Positions 40,897-48,667 of a stretch of DNA of 48,667 bases are shown one piece after another. This stretch comes from an uncultured Bacilli bacterium (GTDB lineage: Bacteria; Bacillota_I; Bacilli_A; RF39; UBA660). The stretch lies in contig CAKOIE010000006.1 of assembly GCA_934086395.1 (NCBI GenBank), positions 1 to 48,667 on the forward strand. The letters are read 5' to 3'. Position numbers and translations under genes: made by a program. Numbering within the stretch: position 1 is the stretch's first letter; the number at the start of each line of letters is the position of its first letter. The notes under the pieces were generated by a model, which worked only from the letters and a program-made list of their open reading frames with translations, did not search any database and was not told where the DNA came from.

Positions 40897-43666
40897 AATA
40901 AAGAAAAGAACTAAAAAAACAAATACTAAAGTAAATAATTCTAAAGGTAATTTAAATGCTTTTAAGAAAAGATTTGAAAAAAGTAATTTAGGAGAAAAGA
41001 TTCTAATAATTGTAATGCTTGTATTAGTTTCAATATTTATTCTAGGCTTTATGTTTGCTATTTATATAATAATATCAGCTCCTGATTTTGATGCAAATAG
41101 CTTATTTACTAAAAACTCATCAATACTACTAGATTCGGAAGGAAATGAAATTGCTAGACTTGGAACTGAGAATCGTGAAAGAGTTACTTATGATGATTTA
41201 CCAGAAGTATTTGTTGATGCTCTAGTAGCAACTGAAGACTCAAGATTCTTTCAACATAATGGGGTTGACCTTGCTAGATTCTTAAAAGCAACTATTGGAC
41301 AACTTGCTGGTAACTCTGGAGCCGGTGGTGCATCTACCCTTACCATGCAAATTGCTAAACAAAGAATTAATGGTTATGAAGCAAGTGGAATTAAAGGTAT
41401 TGTTCGTAAGTTTACTGATATGTATATGTCTGTGTTTAAATTAGAAAAAACATATACTAAAGAACAAATAATTGAATTTTATGTAAATATTCCTAACTTA
41501 GGAAGTGGTTCTTATGGAATTGAACAAGCTGCTCAAACTTATTTTAATAAATCAATTAGTGAAGTTAACTTATCAGAAGCAGCATTACTTGTTGGATTAT
41601 TCCAAGCACCATCTGCATATAACCCTATAAATTATCCTGAAAAAGCTGAAGCAAGAAGAAATCAAGTATTAAACCTAATGAAACGTCATGGCTATATTAA
41701 TGATGAAGAATGTGAAATTGCAAAATCAATTAAAGTTACTGATATGATATATCAAGGAAGCCGTTCTAAAAATAAAAATATTGGTTTTATAAATACAGTT
41801 GTTGAAGAAGTTGTTAAACGTACTGGTAAAGATCCATATTTAGTATCAATGAAAATAAAAACAACAATGATTCAATCAAAACAAGATGTTTTAAATGATT
41901 TATATGCTGGAACTAATAAAAATTTAAAATGGCCAAACGAAAATATTCGTGCTGGTGTTGCAGTTACTGATGTTGAAACTGGTGCTATTGTTGCTGTTGG
42001 AGCAAACCGTCAAAATGATGAAAGAAACTACAACTACGCTACAATGATCAATCGTCATCCCGGTTCAACTGCAAAACCAATCTTTGATTACGGTCCTGCA
42101 ATAGAATATTTAAACTGGGGTACTGGTCAAATGGTTGTTGATGATGAGTTTACTTATAGTAATGGTGGATATATTAAAAACTGGGATAACCAATATAAAG
42201 GAATAATGACTATTAAAACAGCACTTGCATCATCAAGAAACATCCCAGCTTTATATGCATTTCAAAGGCTAAATCAAAATCAAATTAAAACCTTTGTTAC
42301 TGGTTTAGGAATTACCCCAGAATACGAAAATGGTTATATTAATGAAGCACATAGTATTGGTGGATTTAATGGAGTTAACCCACTTCAAATGTCTGCAGCA
42401 TATGCTACATTTGCTAGGGGTGGCGTTTATATCGAACCATATTCATTTACTGAAATCGAATTTTTAGATACTGGTGAAATTTATACAGTAACACCTGAAA
42501 AAAGAACTGTAATGAGTGAATCAACTGCTTTTATGATTAATTCAATCCTAACATATGCTGTTAAATCAGGAAATGTATCAGCAGGATCAAAATATGGAAC
42601 TGAAGTTGCTAGTAAAACTGGTACATCAACTATCCCATCATCTACTAAAAAAGGTTGTACAGTTAAGGGAGATATAATTGGCGATTCATGGCAAGTGACA
42701 TATACACCAGAATACTCTTATGCTGTATGGGTTGGATATGATCAAAACAAAGGAGATACATGTCTTGTATCAAGTGTTGGAAACACAGTTAAAAAAGGAA
42801 TTGTTAGAGAATTGACATCTAAAATAAATAGTACAAATAAAACATTTACTAAACCATCATCTGTTGTAACTGCAACAATCGAATTAGAAACAAATCCAGT
42901 TCAACTTGCTAGTGAATATACTCCAGATAACTTAAAAAGTGTTGAATATTTTAAATCAGGTGCTGAACCAGATACTGTATCAACAAGATTTAGTAAATTA
43001 ACTGCTCCTTCCAATTTAAAGGCAAACTATGTTGCTGGAACAAATTTAGTTACCCTAACATGGAATGAAGTGCCAACACCAGATGCCGTAAGTGATTCAT
43101 GGTTAGATAATTACTTTAAAGAAAATTATGGAGTTTGGGCTGAAAAATATTTAGGAAAACGTAAAGAATACAATAATTCTACTATTGGAACATTTGGTTA
43201 CGATATATACGTAAATAACGGAAGTGGTTATAATTATGTAGGATTCTCGACTAGTTCTACATATACCTATACTGGAACTATTACAGGTAGCACTACATTT
43301 ATGGTTAAATCAACATATTCAATATTTAAATCAAATGCATCTGAAGGAACAACTGTTACTATTAGTGCAGTAAATGATAATCCTGAATCAAGTGATTTTG
43401 AAACTGTGCTTAATGGCGTATCTGGAATGACAGTTGCCGAATATTATAAATTTATTAATAACAATAAACCACTAAAAGTTACATTAAATGGTAAAGATAT
43501 AAGTGATAAAGCAACTTATACAACAACATGTATTGAAGAATTAACTGGTGAAGAATGCAACGTTACATCAATGGATTGCACAACAAGTTATATCTTAAAC
43601 CATAAAGCTTTCTATAATGGTAAATCAAGTGGTACTATTCAAAGAACTCTAAAAGCTGGATGCTAA
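40883..43666 (+). CDS. ponA: Class A penicillin-binding protein 1 (PBP1A)
   Basis: About 927 aa. Basic cytoplasmic tail, one membrane helix (ILIIVMLVLVSIFILGFMFA), GT51 glycosyltransferase (VATEDSRFFQHNGVD, GGASTLTMQIAKQ, IPNLGSGSYGIEQAA), transpeptidase with SxxK in HPGSTAKP, SxN in SSRN and KTG in SKTGTS. A C-terminal fibronectin type III-like domain (APSNLKANYVAG, LVTLTWNEVP) and a cysteine-containing tail follow. It polymerises and cross-links peptidoglycan. Start at ATG 40883 behind AAAGGAG rather than the longer frame. Confidence 0.95.
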   Translation: MKKIKIKKRTKKTNTKVNNSKGNLNAFKKRFEKSNLGEKILIIVMLVLVSIFILGFMFAIYIIISAPDFDANSLFTKNSSILLDSEGNEIARLGTENRERVTYDDLPEVFVDALVATEDSRFFQHNGVDLARFLKATIGQLAGNSGAGGASTLTMQIAKQRINGYEASGIKGIVRKFTDMYMSVFKLEKTYTKEQIIEFYVNIPNLGSGSYGIEQAAQTYFNKSISEVNLSEAALLVGLFQAPSAYNPINYPEKAEARRNQVLNLMKRHGYINDEECEIAKSIKVTDMIYQGSRSKNKNIGFINTVVEEVVKRTGKDPYLVSMKIKTTMIQSKQDVLNDLYAGTNKNLKWPNENIRAGVAVTDVETGAIVAVGANRQNDERNYNYATMINRHPGSTAKPIFDYGPAIEYLNWGTGQMVVDDEFTYSNGGYIKNWDNQYKGIMTIKTALASSRNIPALYAFQRLNQNQIKTFVTGLGITPEYENGYINEAHSIGGFNGVNPLQMSAAYATFARGGVYIEPYSFTEIEFLDTGEIYTVTPEKRTVMSESTAFMINSILTYAVKSGNVSAGSKYGTEVASKTGTSTIPSSTKKGCTVKGDIIGDSWQVTYTPEYSYAVWVGYDQNKGDTCLVSSVGNTVKKGIVRELTSKINSTNKTFTKPSSVVTATIELETNPVQLASEYTPDNLKSVEYFKSGAEPDTVSTRFSKLTAPSNLKANYVAGTNLVTLTWNEVPTPDAVSDSWLDNYFKENYGVWAEKYLGKRKEYNNSTIGTFGYDIYVNNGSGYNYVGFSTSSTYTYTGTITGSTTFMVKSTYSIFKSNASEGTTVTISAVNDNPESSDFETVLNGVSGMTVAEYYKFINNNKPLKVTLNGKDISDKATYTTTCIEELTGEECNVTSMDCTTSYILNHKAFYNGKSSGTIQRTLKAGC

Positions 43667-43702
43667 AAAAACAGTTGGAATTACTTCTAACTGTTTTTCT
43701 TA
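43667..43702. terminator. Bidirectional terminator between ponA and nth
   Basis: AACAGTTGGAA, 4-nt loop, TTCTAACTGTT (one G-T pair), with A run on the left and T run on the right, so it works in both directions. The nth stop lies inside. Confidence 0.88.
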
Positions 43703-44304
43703 TACTTACAATAATTTTTTAATTTACAATCTAAACATTTGGGATTTTTACTAGTACAATAATATCTTCCAAATAAAAGTATTTGTTCACTTACTCTATT
43801 CCATTTATCTTTTGGAATTTTTTTCATTAATTTTTTCTCGATAATTGTAACCGAATCATTTATCCTCACAAATCCAAGTCTTTTAGATACTCTTTCAACA
43901 TGTGTATCAACTGGAATACTAGGTTCATTATAAATATTTTTAAGTACTACATTTGTAGTCTTTCTACCAACTCCCGGTAAAGATTCTAAATATTTTCGAT
44001 TATTTGGAACCATGCCATTATAATCTATTAATAATCTTTTACTCACAGTAATTATATATTCACTCTTTTTACTATATGATCCACAAGACCTAATAATATC
44101 TTCAATATCTTTCCTACTCGCATTAGCTAAAGTATTAATATCATACTTTTTAAATAATTCCTTCGTAACAATATTAACTCTTTTATCCGTACACTGAGCA
44201 CTTAAAATAGTTGCAATTAATAATTCAAAAGGACTATTATAATCTAATTCACATTTCGGATTAGGTATATAACAATCTAATATATCGTATATTTCCTTAT
44301 TCAT
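43687..44304 (-). CDS. nth: Endonuclease III
   Basis: A 205-aa DNA glycosylase/AP lyase. ILSAQCTDKRVN, helix-hairpin-helix LPGVGRKTTNVV with the catalytic Lys, VDTHVERV with the catalytic Asp, and the 4Fe-4S loop C-x6-C-x2-C-x5-C at the C-terminus. It removes oxidised pyrimidines in base-excision repair. It overlaps dnaD by 8 nt; dnaD-nth is the Bacillus order. Confidence 0.97.
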   Translation of the reverse strand: MNKEIYDILDCYIPNPKCELDYNSPFELLIATILSAQCTDKRVNIVTKELFKKYDINTLANASRKDIEDIIRSCGSYSKKSEYIITVSKRLLIDYNGMVPNNRKYLESLPGVGRKTTNVVLKNIYNEPSIPVDTHVERVSKRLGFVRINDSVTIIEKKLMKKIPKDKWNRVSEQILLFGRYYCTSKNPKCLDCKLKNYCKYKKNS

Positions 44305-44935
44305 CTAACCAATTATAATCACTTATCTCTTTTACATTCTTTTCTGTCGCATTCCTACTCTTCAAGTGATTATTTACATCCTCCATTGTTTTAAATCCCT
44401 TTTTAGTCCAATCATAAATTATTTTATCTATATACCTTAAACTAGTAACCCCATTATAAGTAGCTTCTTTAAGTGCACCTAAAATAATTTCTTCACTAAC
44501 ATTTTTATCAAGCCAATCATTAATTATTTCATACTCCATTGGTGATAAAGACCTTGAAAACTCTTTTTCAAACTTTTCAAATATATTATTATTAACAACT
44601 ACTTTATTACTCTTATTTATATTATTAACCATCGTTTTATATATAGCATCCAAGTTAACAACTTCACTAACCACATTACCATTTTTAATAACATCAATAT
44701 TTATTAATCCTTTATTAGTTAAACTAGTAAAAGAATCTAATATCTTATTAATATTAATGCATGTTACTTTATTTATTAATTCGACATCAAAAGTAGGAGA
44801 ATCTTGATTCATAAAATAAATTAACAATAAGCACTCTTCTAAAGTTAATTTATATTCAAATATTAAAGGAAAAAGTTCTTTCTTAATTATATAATCTTTT
44901 CCTTTAATTAAACTTTCTAAAAAATTACTATTCAT
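44297..44935 (-). CDS. dnaD: DnaD-like replication initiation protein
   Basis: A 212-aa protein with an N-terminal winged-helix part (LTLEECLLLIYFMNQD) and a C-terminal DnaD/DnaB2 domain (FEKEFSRSLSPMEYEIINDW, YNGVTSLRYIDKIIYDW). DnaD helps load the replicative helicase at oriC and during restart. It lies 6 nt after cca and overlaps nth. Confidence 0.9.
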   Translation of the reverse strand: MNSNFLESLIKGKDYIIKKELFPLIFEYKLTLEECLLLIYFMNQDSPTFDVELINKVTCININKILDSFTSLTNKGLINIDVIKNGNVVSEVVNLDAIYKTMVNNINKSNKVVVNNNIFEKFEKEFSRSLSPMEYEIINDWLDKNVSEEIILGALKEATYNGVTSLRYIDKIIYDWTKKGFKTMEDVNNHLKSRNATEKNVKEISDYNWLDE

Positions 44936-44941
44936 TAATTA

Positions 44942-46024
44942 TCACATCCAGTTTTTAATTATATATTTTTTAATTATCTTTTTATTATTTTTAAGTTTTC
45001 CATTAAGTATATTTAATAAAACATCATCATATATCTTTCTTAACTTAGGAGAACCATCCATATCAAGTAAACTCATTATATCATCATTCGTTATTTTTAA
45101 ATCACTTAATTTATGAATAGGCATTTGTTTATCCATTTTATTAATTTCCTCTTTACTAAAACCTAATATTTCTCCACCAACTAAGCATACATATAAACCA
45201 TACTTAATTAAAGATAAATTATCTACTTTACCATTATCAACAACTATTCTTATTTGTTTTATCATCGTAAGTGATTGTTTCGTAAAAGGATATTTTGAAC
45301 TAAAATCTATTTGAGTCCATATTCCTAAAACATCAGATACTTCAACTATTTTATCATACTTTATATCTAATTCATCTAATAAATCTAATTCTTTTAAATA
45401 TTCTAACCCTTTACCTAAATTTTTAGATGAAAATATTTTCTCTAATTCTTGTTTCTTTCTCGTATAACTAATGTTTTTTAATATTTCTTTATTATTTTTA
45501 ATATATTTAGCAATATCATTATCTAATTTAAAATTAAGTACTATTGCAAATCTGATAGCTCTAAGTATTCTAACAGGATCTTCACTTAATCTTTTATCTG
45601 CATCTCCTATTGTCCTAATAATTCTATCTTGAATGTCTTTAGTACCATTTAAATAATCAAATACTTTGTCATCTCTATTCATACATAATGCATTAATAGT
45701 AAAATCTCTTCTTTTTAAATCAACTAATAAATTATCTACATATATTATTGATTTAGGTTTGTGATTAATATATTCTCCATCCATTCTATAAGTAGTTATA
45801 TCATAATTATATTTACCAATATTAAGAGGAATTGAGCCATAATTATTAACTCCCTTTTTTATTTTAAATACTTTAATAATGTCCTTAGGAAGAGCGTTAG
45901 TGCATATATCTACATCAAAAGACTCTATTCCTAGTAAATAATCTCTAACATATCCACCAACCACATAAGCCTCAAATCCACTTTTCTCTAGTTTAAACAA
46001 TACTTTTTTTATTTCATTATTCAT
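44942..46024 (-). CDS. cca: CCA tRNA nucleotidyltransferase
   Basis: A 360-aa class II nucleotidyltransferase: VVGGYVRDYLLG, DVDICTNA (the two metal Asp), RRDFTINALCMN, EDPVRILRAIRFA. It adds or repairs the tRNA 3' CCA. The C-terminus is slightly short for the family. The one tRNA in this window already encodes CCA, so repair may be the main task. Strong promoter upstream. Confidence 0.93.
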   Translation of the reverse strand: MNNEIKKVLFKLEKSGFEAYVVGGYVRDYLLGIESFDVDICTNALPKDIIKVFKIKKGVNNYGSIPLNIGKYNYDITTYRMDGEYINHKPKSIIYVDNLLVDLKRRDFTINALCMNRDDKVFDYLNGTKDIQDRIIRTIGDADKRLSEDPVRILRAIRFAIVLNFKLDNDIAKYIKNNKEILKNISYTRKKQELEKIFSSKNLGKGLEYLKELDLLDELDIKYDKIVEVSDVLGIWTQIDFSSKYPFTKQSLTMIKQIRIVVDNGKVDNLSLIKYGLYVCLVGGEILGFSKEEINKMDKQMPIHKLSDLKITNDDIMSLLDMDGSPKLRKIYDDVLLNILNGKLKNNKKIIKKYIIKNWM

Positions 46025-46040
46025 TAGTTACCTCATCAAA

Positions 46041-46069
46041 ATTATACCAAATTATTAATACTTTGTGAA
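46041..46069 (-). promoter_or_regulatory. Promoter of cca-dnaD-nth
   Basis: Minus strand TTCACA, 17-nt spacer, TATAAT with extended TTTGG. The -35 box lies just after the stop of the second bacteriocin peptide, and no terminator separates the two units. Confidence 0.8.
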
Positions 46070-46070
46070 C

Positions 46071-46223
46071 TTAACACATGTTTCTTGACATTCCTCTACG
46101 TATAGATGAGCCAACTGCTCTACCAAGTTCAAATATTGTATTAATAAATCTTGATAAAGCATTAAGAATAGTTCCATTAATTGTTTGTCCACCTGTAATT
46201 TTATTAAGTTCTATGTCCTTCAT
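46071..46223 (-). CDS. Putative class II bacteriocin peptide B (double-glycine leader)
   Basis: A 50-aa peptide missed by length filters. The leader MKDIELNKITGG ends in Gly-Gly, the C39-peptidase cleavage site. The 38-residue core begins QTINGTILNALSRF, is amphipathic and basic near the end (GRAVGSSIRRGMS), and finishes with a Cys. Its ATG overlaps the stop of peptide A (TAATG), so the two are translated together. Directly downstream of the C39 transporter that would cut and export it. Two-peptide bacteriocin is the best guess; a signalling peptide is possible. No immunity gene recognised. Confidence 0.8.
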   Translation of the reverse strand: MKDIELNKITGGQTINGTILNALSRFINTIFELGRAVGSSIRRGMSRNMC

Positions 46224-46354
46224 TAGTTACATTTAAGAGGACGAATGAAACCATCTACAACACCAATTAAAAAAGTAATTAAGCCACCAATAATAGCTAA
46301 AACAGAATAATTAGCTTTTCCGCCAGTTACCCTATTTAATTCATAATCATTCAT
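46223..46354 (-). CDS. Putative class II bacteriocin peptide A (double-glycine leader)
   Basis: A 43-aa peptide. The leader MNDYELNRVTGG parallels that of peptide B (shared EL-N-x-[IV]-TGG). The 31-residue core starts KANYSVLAIIGGLITF, is very hydrophobic with GG and GxxxxG-like spacing, and ends RPLKCN. The ribosome binding site AAAGGAG lies within the last codons of the transporter gene, whose stop it overlaps by 8 nt. The GxxxG-like helix suits a pore-forming two-peptide bacteriocin subunit. Confidence 0.82.
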   Translation of the reverse strand: MNDYELNRVTGGKANYSVLAIIGGLITFLIGVVDGFIRPLKCN

Positions 46355-48332
46355 CGCACTTCTCCTTTCTATCATTTAAAATATAGATTATTTGATTATA
46401 ATTAATATTATCATTAAAATGATTTACATAAATGATTGTCTTATCATTATAAACCTCATTAATCTTATTAATTATTTTAATTCTTTCTCTAACCGCAATC
46501 TCTGAAAATGCTTCATCTAATATCAAGATATTAAAGTTTTTATATAAACTTCTTGCAATAATTATCTTTTGTTTTTCTCCACCACTAAAATTATCTCTAA
46601 CTATCGTATTTAGCTTATTTTCTTTCTTATTAATAACATCTTCTAAATTAACTATTTTAATTATCTTATTTAGTCTATCCTTATCTAATTTATTATCTAA
46701 TATAATATTATTAATTATTGTATCTTCAAATAAATAACTATTTTGATTAACATAAGATACATTATCTAAATAACTATTATAGCTTATATCATTAAGATTC
46801 AAATTTCCTATCATTATTTTTCCTTTATAATCAGTTATATTCTTAGTTAAAATATTAATTAAAGTACTTTTTCCACTTCCATTATTCCCTTTAATTAACA
46901 CTTTACTTCCCTCTTTAATTTTAAAACTTATATTATTAATTATCTTATTTAATCCTATATAATAATTTAATTTAGAAACAATAATATCACCATTATTAAA
47001 TAAATATCCTTCACTTTTATTATCGCATTCCAAATAATATATCCCACTTATTCTATCAATCATCAGCTTTAAATATTTAATAATTGGTTTAATTGTAATC
47101 AAATAATTAAAGGTGTCTTTTAAATAATCAAAATATAATAAATAAATCATAACTATTTTTAAATTACCACTTAAACAACCCAAAATAACAATTAAGCTTA
47201 AAGAGTTAACTGTTTCCATTAACGTATTTAAATAATTATTATTTCTATCTAATAAATAATTTGCTTCTGTAACATTTTTAGCATATATATCTAATTTCTT
47301 TTTAAAATAACTATTTAAATTTAATGAACTAATAGTAATAATTTTTTCTATATACTCACATATATGATCTATATAATTATTATCTTTATCCATTAAGTCA
47401 TTATAATTTTTAAGAATAATTTTATTTAATTTAATACTTATTAAATAAGCAACTATATAAATAGATATAACTATAAATGTAAGTTTCAAATCTAAATATA
47501 GAAGAATAATTAAGGAAACTAAACCTAAACTAAGATTTAAAATAAAATTAATAATTTCAGTACTTAAATAATTTTTAATTTTATTTAAGTCTTTAATTCG
47601 GTTAGTAATATCACCTACAGATTTTAAATGCAAATATTTATAAGGGAGATTAAAATACTTTGATAAGTAATTGTTAACTAGTTCTAAATTTATTTTTTTA
47701 TTTAACTTAATTAAGCATTCATTTTTAATAAAATTAATTATTAATTTCGTAAGGATAATGGTAATAAAAATATTTAAATATTTATTATCTAATAAAATAT
47801 CTTTAATTAATACTGACTGAAATATACTTAAAAATATTAATATAATTGTAAATATCAAACATATTATTACTTTAAACTTATTTTTATATACTAAATTTTT
47901 CAAGTAATCTAAATAAACATTTTTCTTTTTATATCTAACAATCTTCCCATTAGGAATTAGTTTTAAAATATAACCGGTAAATATTTTATTAAACTCTTGA
48001 TAAGTATATTTAGTTAGACCAGCTGCGGGATCCATAACTACTACTTTATCTTTATTTTTTTCATAAACAACTATAAAATGATTAAAATTATTAATTCTAG
48101 TTTGAACTATATATGGTGGAGATACATCTTTATTAATAATTCCTACTGAATCAAAACCATATTTTAAAGCTGCCATCTTAATATTATAAAAATTAGTGCC
48201 TTTATTATCAGTTAATGTATCACATCTAACTACTTCTAATGGAACAAAACCATTATAATATTTAATAATTGACGCTAATGAACTAGCCCCACAATCTTTT
48301 TCTTCTTCTTGTCTAACAATATATCCTTTCAT
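46347..48332 (-). CDS. Peptidase-containing ABC transporter (PCAT, C39 peptidase) for double-glycine peptides
   Basis: A 661-aa exporter. N-terminal C39 peptidase: Cys14 in KDCGASSLASI, His85 in FNHFIVVY, Asp101 in MDPAAG, all present. Six-helix ABC membrane domain (residues ~150-420), then the ATPase: Walker A KGNNGSGKST, signature NFSGGEKQK, Walker B NILILDEAF, H-loop IYVNHF. It removes GG leaders and exports the mature peptides. The two GG peptides encoded directly downstream are its evident substrates. GAGGGTGAT precedes the ATG. Confidence 0.95.
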   Translation of the reverse strand: MKGYIVRQEEEKDCGASSLASIIKYYNGFVPLEVVRCDTLTDNKGTNFYNIKMAALKYGFDSVGIINKDVSPPYIVQTRINNFNHFIVVYEKNKDKVVVMDPAAGLTKYTYQEFNKIFTGYILKLIPNGKIVRYKKKNVYLDYLKNLVYKNKFKVIICLIFTIILIFLSIFQSVLIKDILLDNKYLNIFITIILTKLIINFIKNECLIKLNKKINLELVNNYLSKYFNLPYKYLHLKSVGDITNRIKDLNKIKNYLSTEIINFILNLSLGLVSLIILLYLDLKLTFIVISIYIVAYLISIKLNKIILKNYNDLMDKDNNYIDHICEYIEKIITISSLNLNSYFKKKLDIYAKNVTEANYLLDRNNNYLNTLMETVNSLSLIVILGCLSGNLKIVMIYLLYFDYLKDTFNYLITIKPIIKYLKLMIDRISGIYYLECDNKSEGYLFNNGDIIVSKLNYYIGLNKIINNISFKIKEGSKVLIKGNNGSGKSTLINILTKNITDYKGKIMIGNLNLNDISYNSYLDNVSYVNQNSYLFEDTIINNIILDNKLDKDRLNKIIKIVNLEDVINKKENKLNTIVRDNFSGGEKQKIIIARSLYKNFNILILDEAFSEIAVRERIKIINKINEVYNDKTIIYVNHFNDNINYNQIIYILNDRKEKCDE

Positions 48333-48452
48333 TTAATCACCCTCTATATATATATTTAGTATAAAAGTATCAAGTTTACTTGTTTTTTTTACAATTTTTT
48401 TAAAAAAATTTCATTTTATGACACTTTCTAATTTTTTCCAAATTTAAAAAAA

Positions 48453-48465
48453 ACACTAATAGTGT
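48453..48465. promoter_or_regulatory. Palindrome, possible operator
   Basis: ACACTAATAGTGT: a 6-bp inverted repeat around one base, in the 260-nt region between the bacteriocin transporter and the rightward small ORF. Nearby CAAGTAA motifs recur. Candidate regulator site only. Confidence 0.35.
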
Positions 48466-48533
48466 CAAGTAAGTGTACAATTTTAATAAAATAACAAGTA
48501 AATTAGGTTGCCTTTTACAATATATATTATAGA

Positions 48534-48554
48534 AACACCTTAAAAGGTGTTTTT
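48534..48554 (+). terminator. Short hairpin with T run
   Basis: AACACCTT and AAGGTGTT with a 2-nt spacer, then TTT. On the plus strand it would end a short transcript or sit in the leader of the small ORF that follows. Confidence 0.5.
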
Positions 48555-48592
48555 AGTACGTACGAAAAATATATAAGAAAGGAGAAAAAGTT

Positions 48593-48652
48593 ATGTTTAG
48601 TTTAAGAATTGTATTAAAATATTTAACTCAAATTTTATTGTTATTTCTATAG
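48593..48652 (+). CDS. Possible 19-aa hydrophobic peptide
   Basis: ATG 8 nt after AAGAAAGGAG, a near-perfect ribosome binding site. The peptide is MFSLRIVLKYLTQILLLFL. It could be a small membrane peptide, a leader peptide or a signal precursor for the divergent bacteriocin locus. Too short to judge by composition; the ribosome binding site is the only support. The window ends 15 nt later. Confidence 0.4.
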   Translation: MFSLRIVLKYLTQILLLFL

Positions 48653-48667
48653 TTTAGTTGATAGAAA

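Noticed and set aside
46071..46354. One bacteriocin with a frameshift
   Set aside because: Both ORFs have their own start and full Gly-Gly leader, so they are two peptides.

Overview
The window is low-GC DNA (roughly 25-30% G+C by eye) from a spore-forming Bacilli/Erysipelotrichia-like Firmicute, probably an uncultured gut lineage. Sporulation is shown by spoIVA and an uninterrupted sigK that encodes a pro-sequence. Several neighbourhoods match Bacillus subtilis: sepF-divIVA, rplU-prp-rpmA, spoIVA near hup, nusB-xseA-xseB, nfo next to a DUF2624 gene, ylbD-ylbE, recU-ponA and dnaD-nth. TGA is used as a stop, so the standard bacterial code applies. Most genes lie on the minus strand.

Layout. 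1-1.1 kb: a 12-bp tandem repeat and a kinase-like gene. 1.1-4.1 kb: sigK, divIVA, sepF, tRNA-Arg, then rpmA-prp-rplU behind an L21-type leader. 4.1-8.7 kb: four consecutive RpoD-like sigma factor paralogs. Two are exactly 393 codons; a third would be the same length but carries one extra base in a homopolymer; the fourth lacks the N-terminal domain. 8.8-12.3 kb: hup, spoIVA and broken accessory genes. 12.3-22.4 kb: an HEXXH protein, a Tad-type secretion/pilus cluster (TadC, TadB, TadA, TadZ-like, two TadE-like proteins), a 578-aa pilin-like protein and a 579-aa surface protein whose promoter has seven G in its spacer. 22.4-28.3 kb: DUF2752 and DUF4234 membrane proteins, xseB-xseA-nusB, a signal-peptidase-like protein without visible catalytic residues, an apparent type I toxin-antitoxin locus and a class B PBP. 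28.3-31.7 kb: nfo separated from the upstream pilin gene by a group II intron that splits the nfo ribosome binding site. 31.7-37.5 kb: ylbE, ylbD, parC, two unknown small genes, a large cruciform and a lectin-like surface protein with a diversity-generating-retroelement (DGR) style variable region. 37.5-46 kb: a leucine-rich-repeat gene with an internal stop, engB, recU-ponA, nth, dnaD, cca. 46-48.7 kb: a C39-peptidase ABC transporter followed by two overlapping double-glycine peptides, a probable two-peptide bacteriocin.

The main unlisted systems are the bacteriocin pair, the type I toxin-antitoxin locus, the sigma factor array, the candidate phase-variable promoter and two DGR-like variable regions with no DGR reverse transcriptase in the window. 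Several accessory genes carry single-base frameshifts or in-frame stops, and the tRNA has one acceptor mismatch. Either this part of the genome is decaying or phase-varying, or the assembly has point errors; raw reads would decide.
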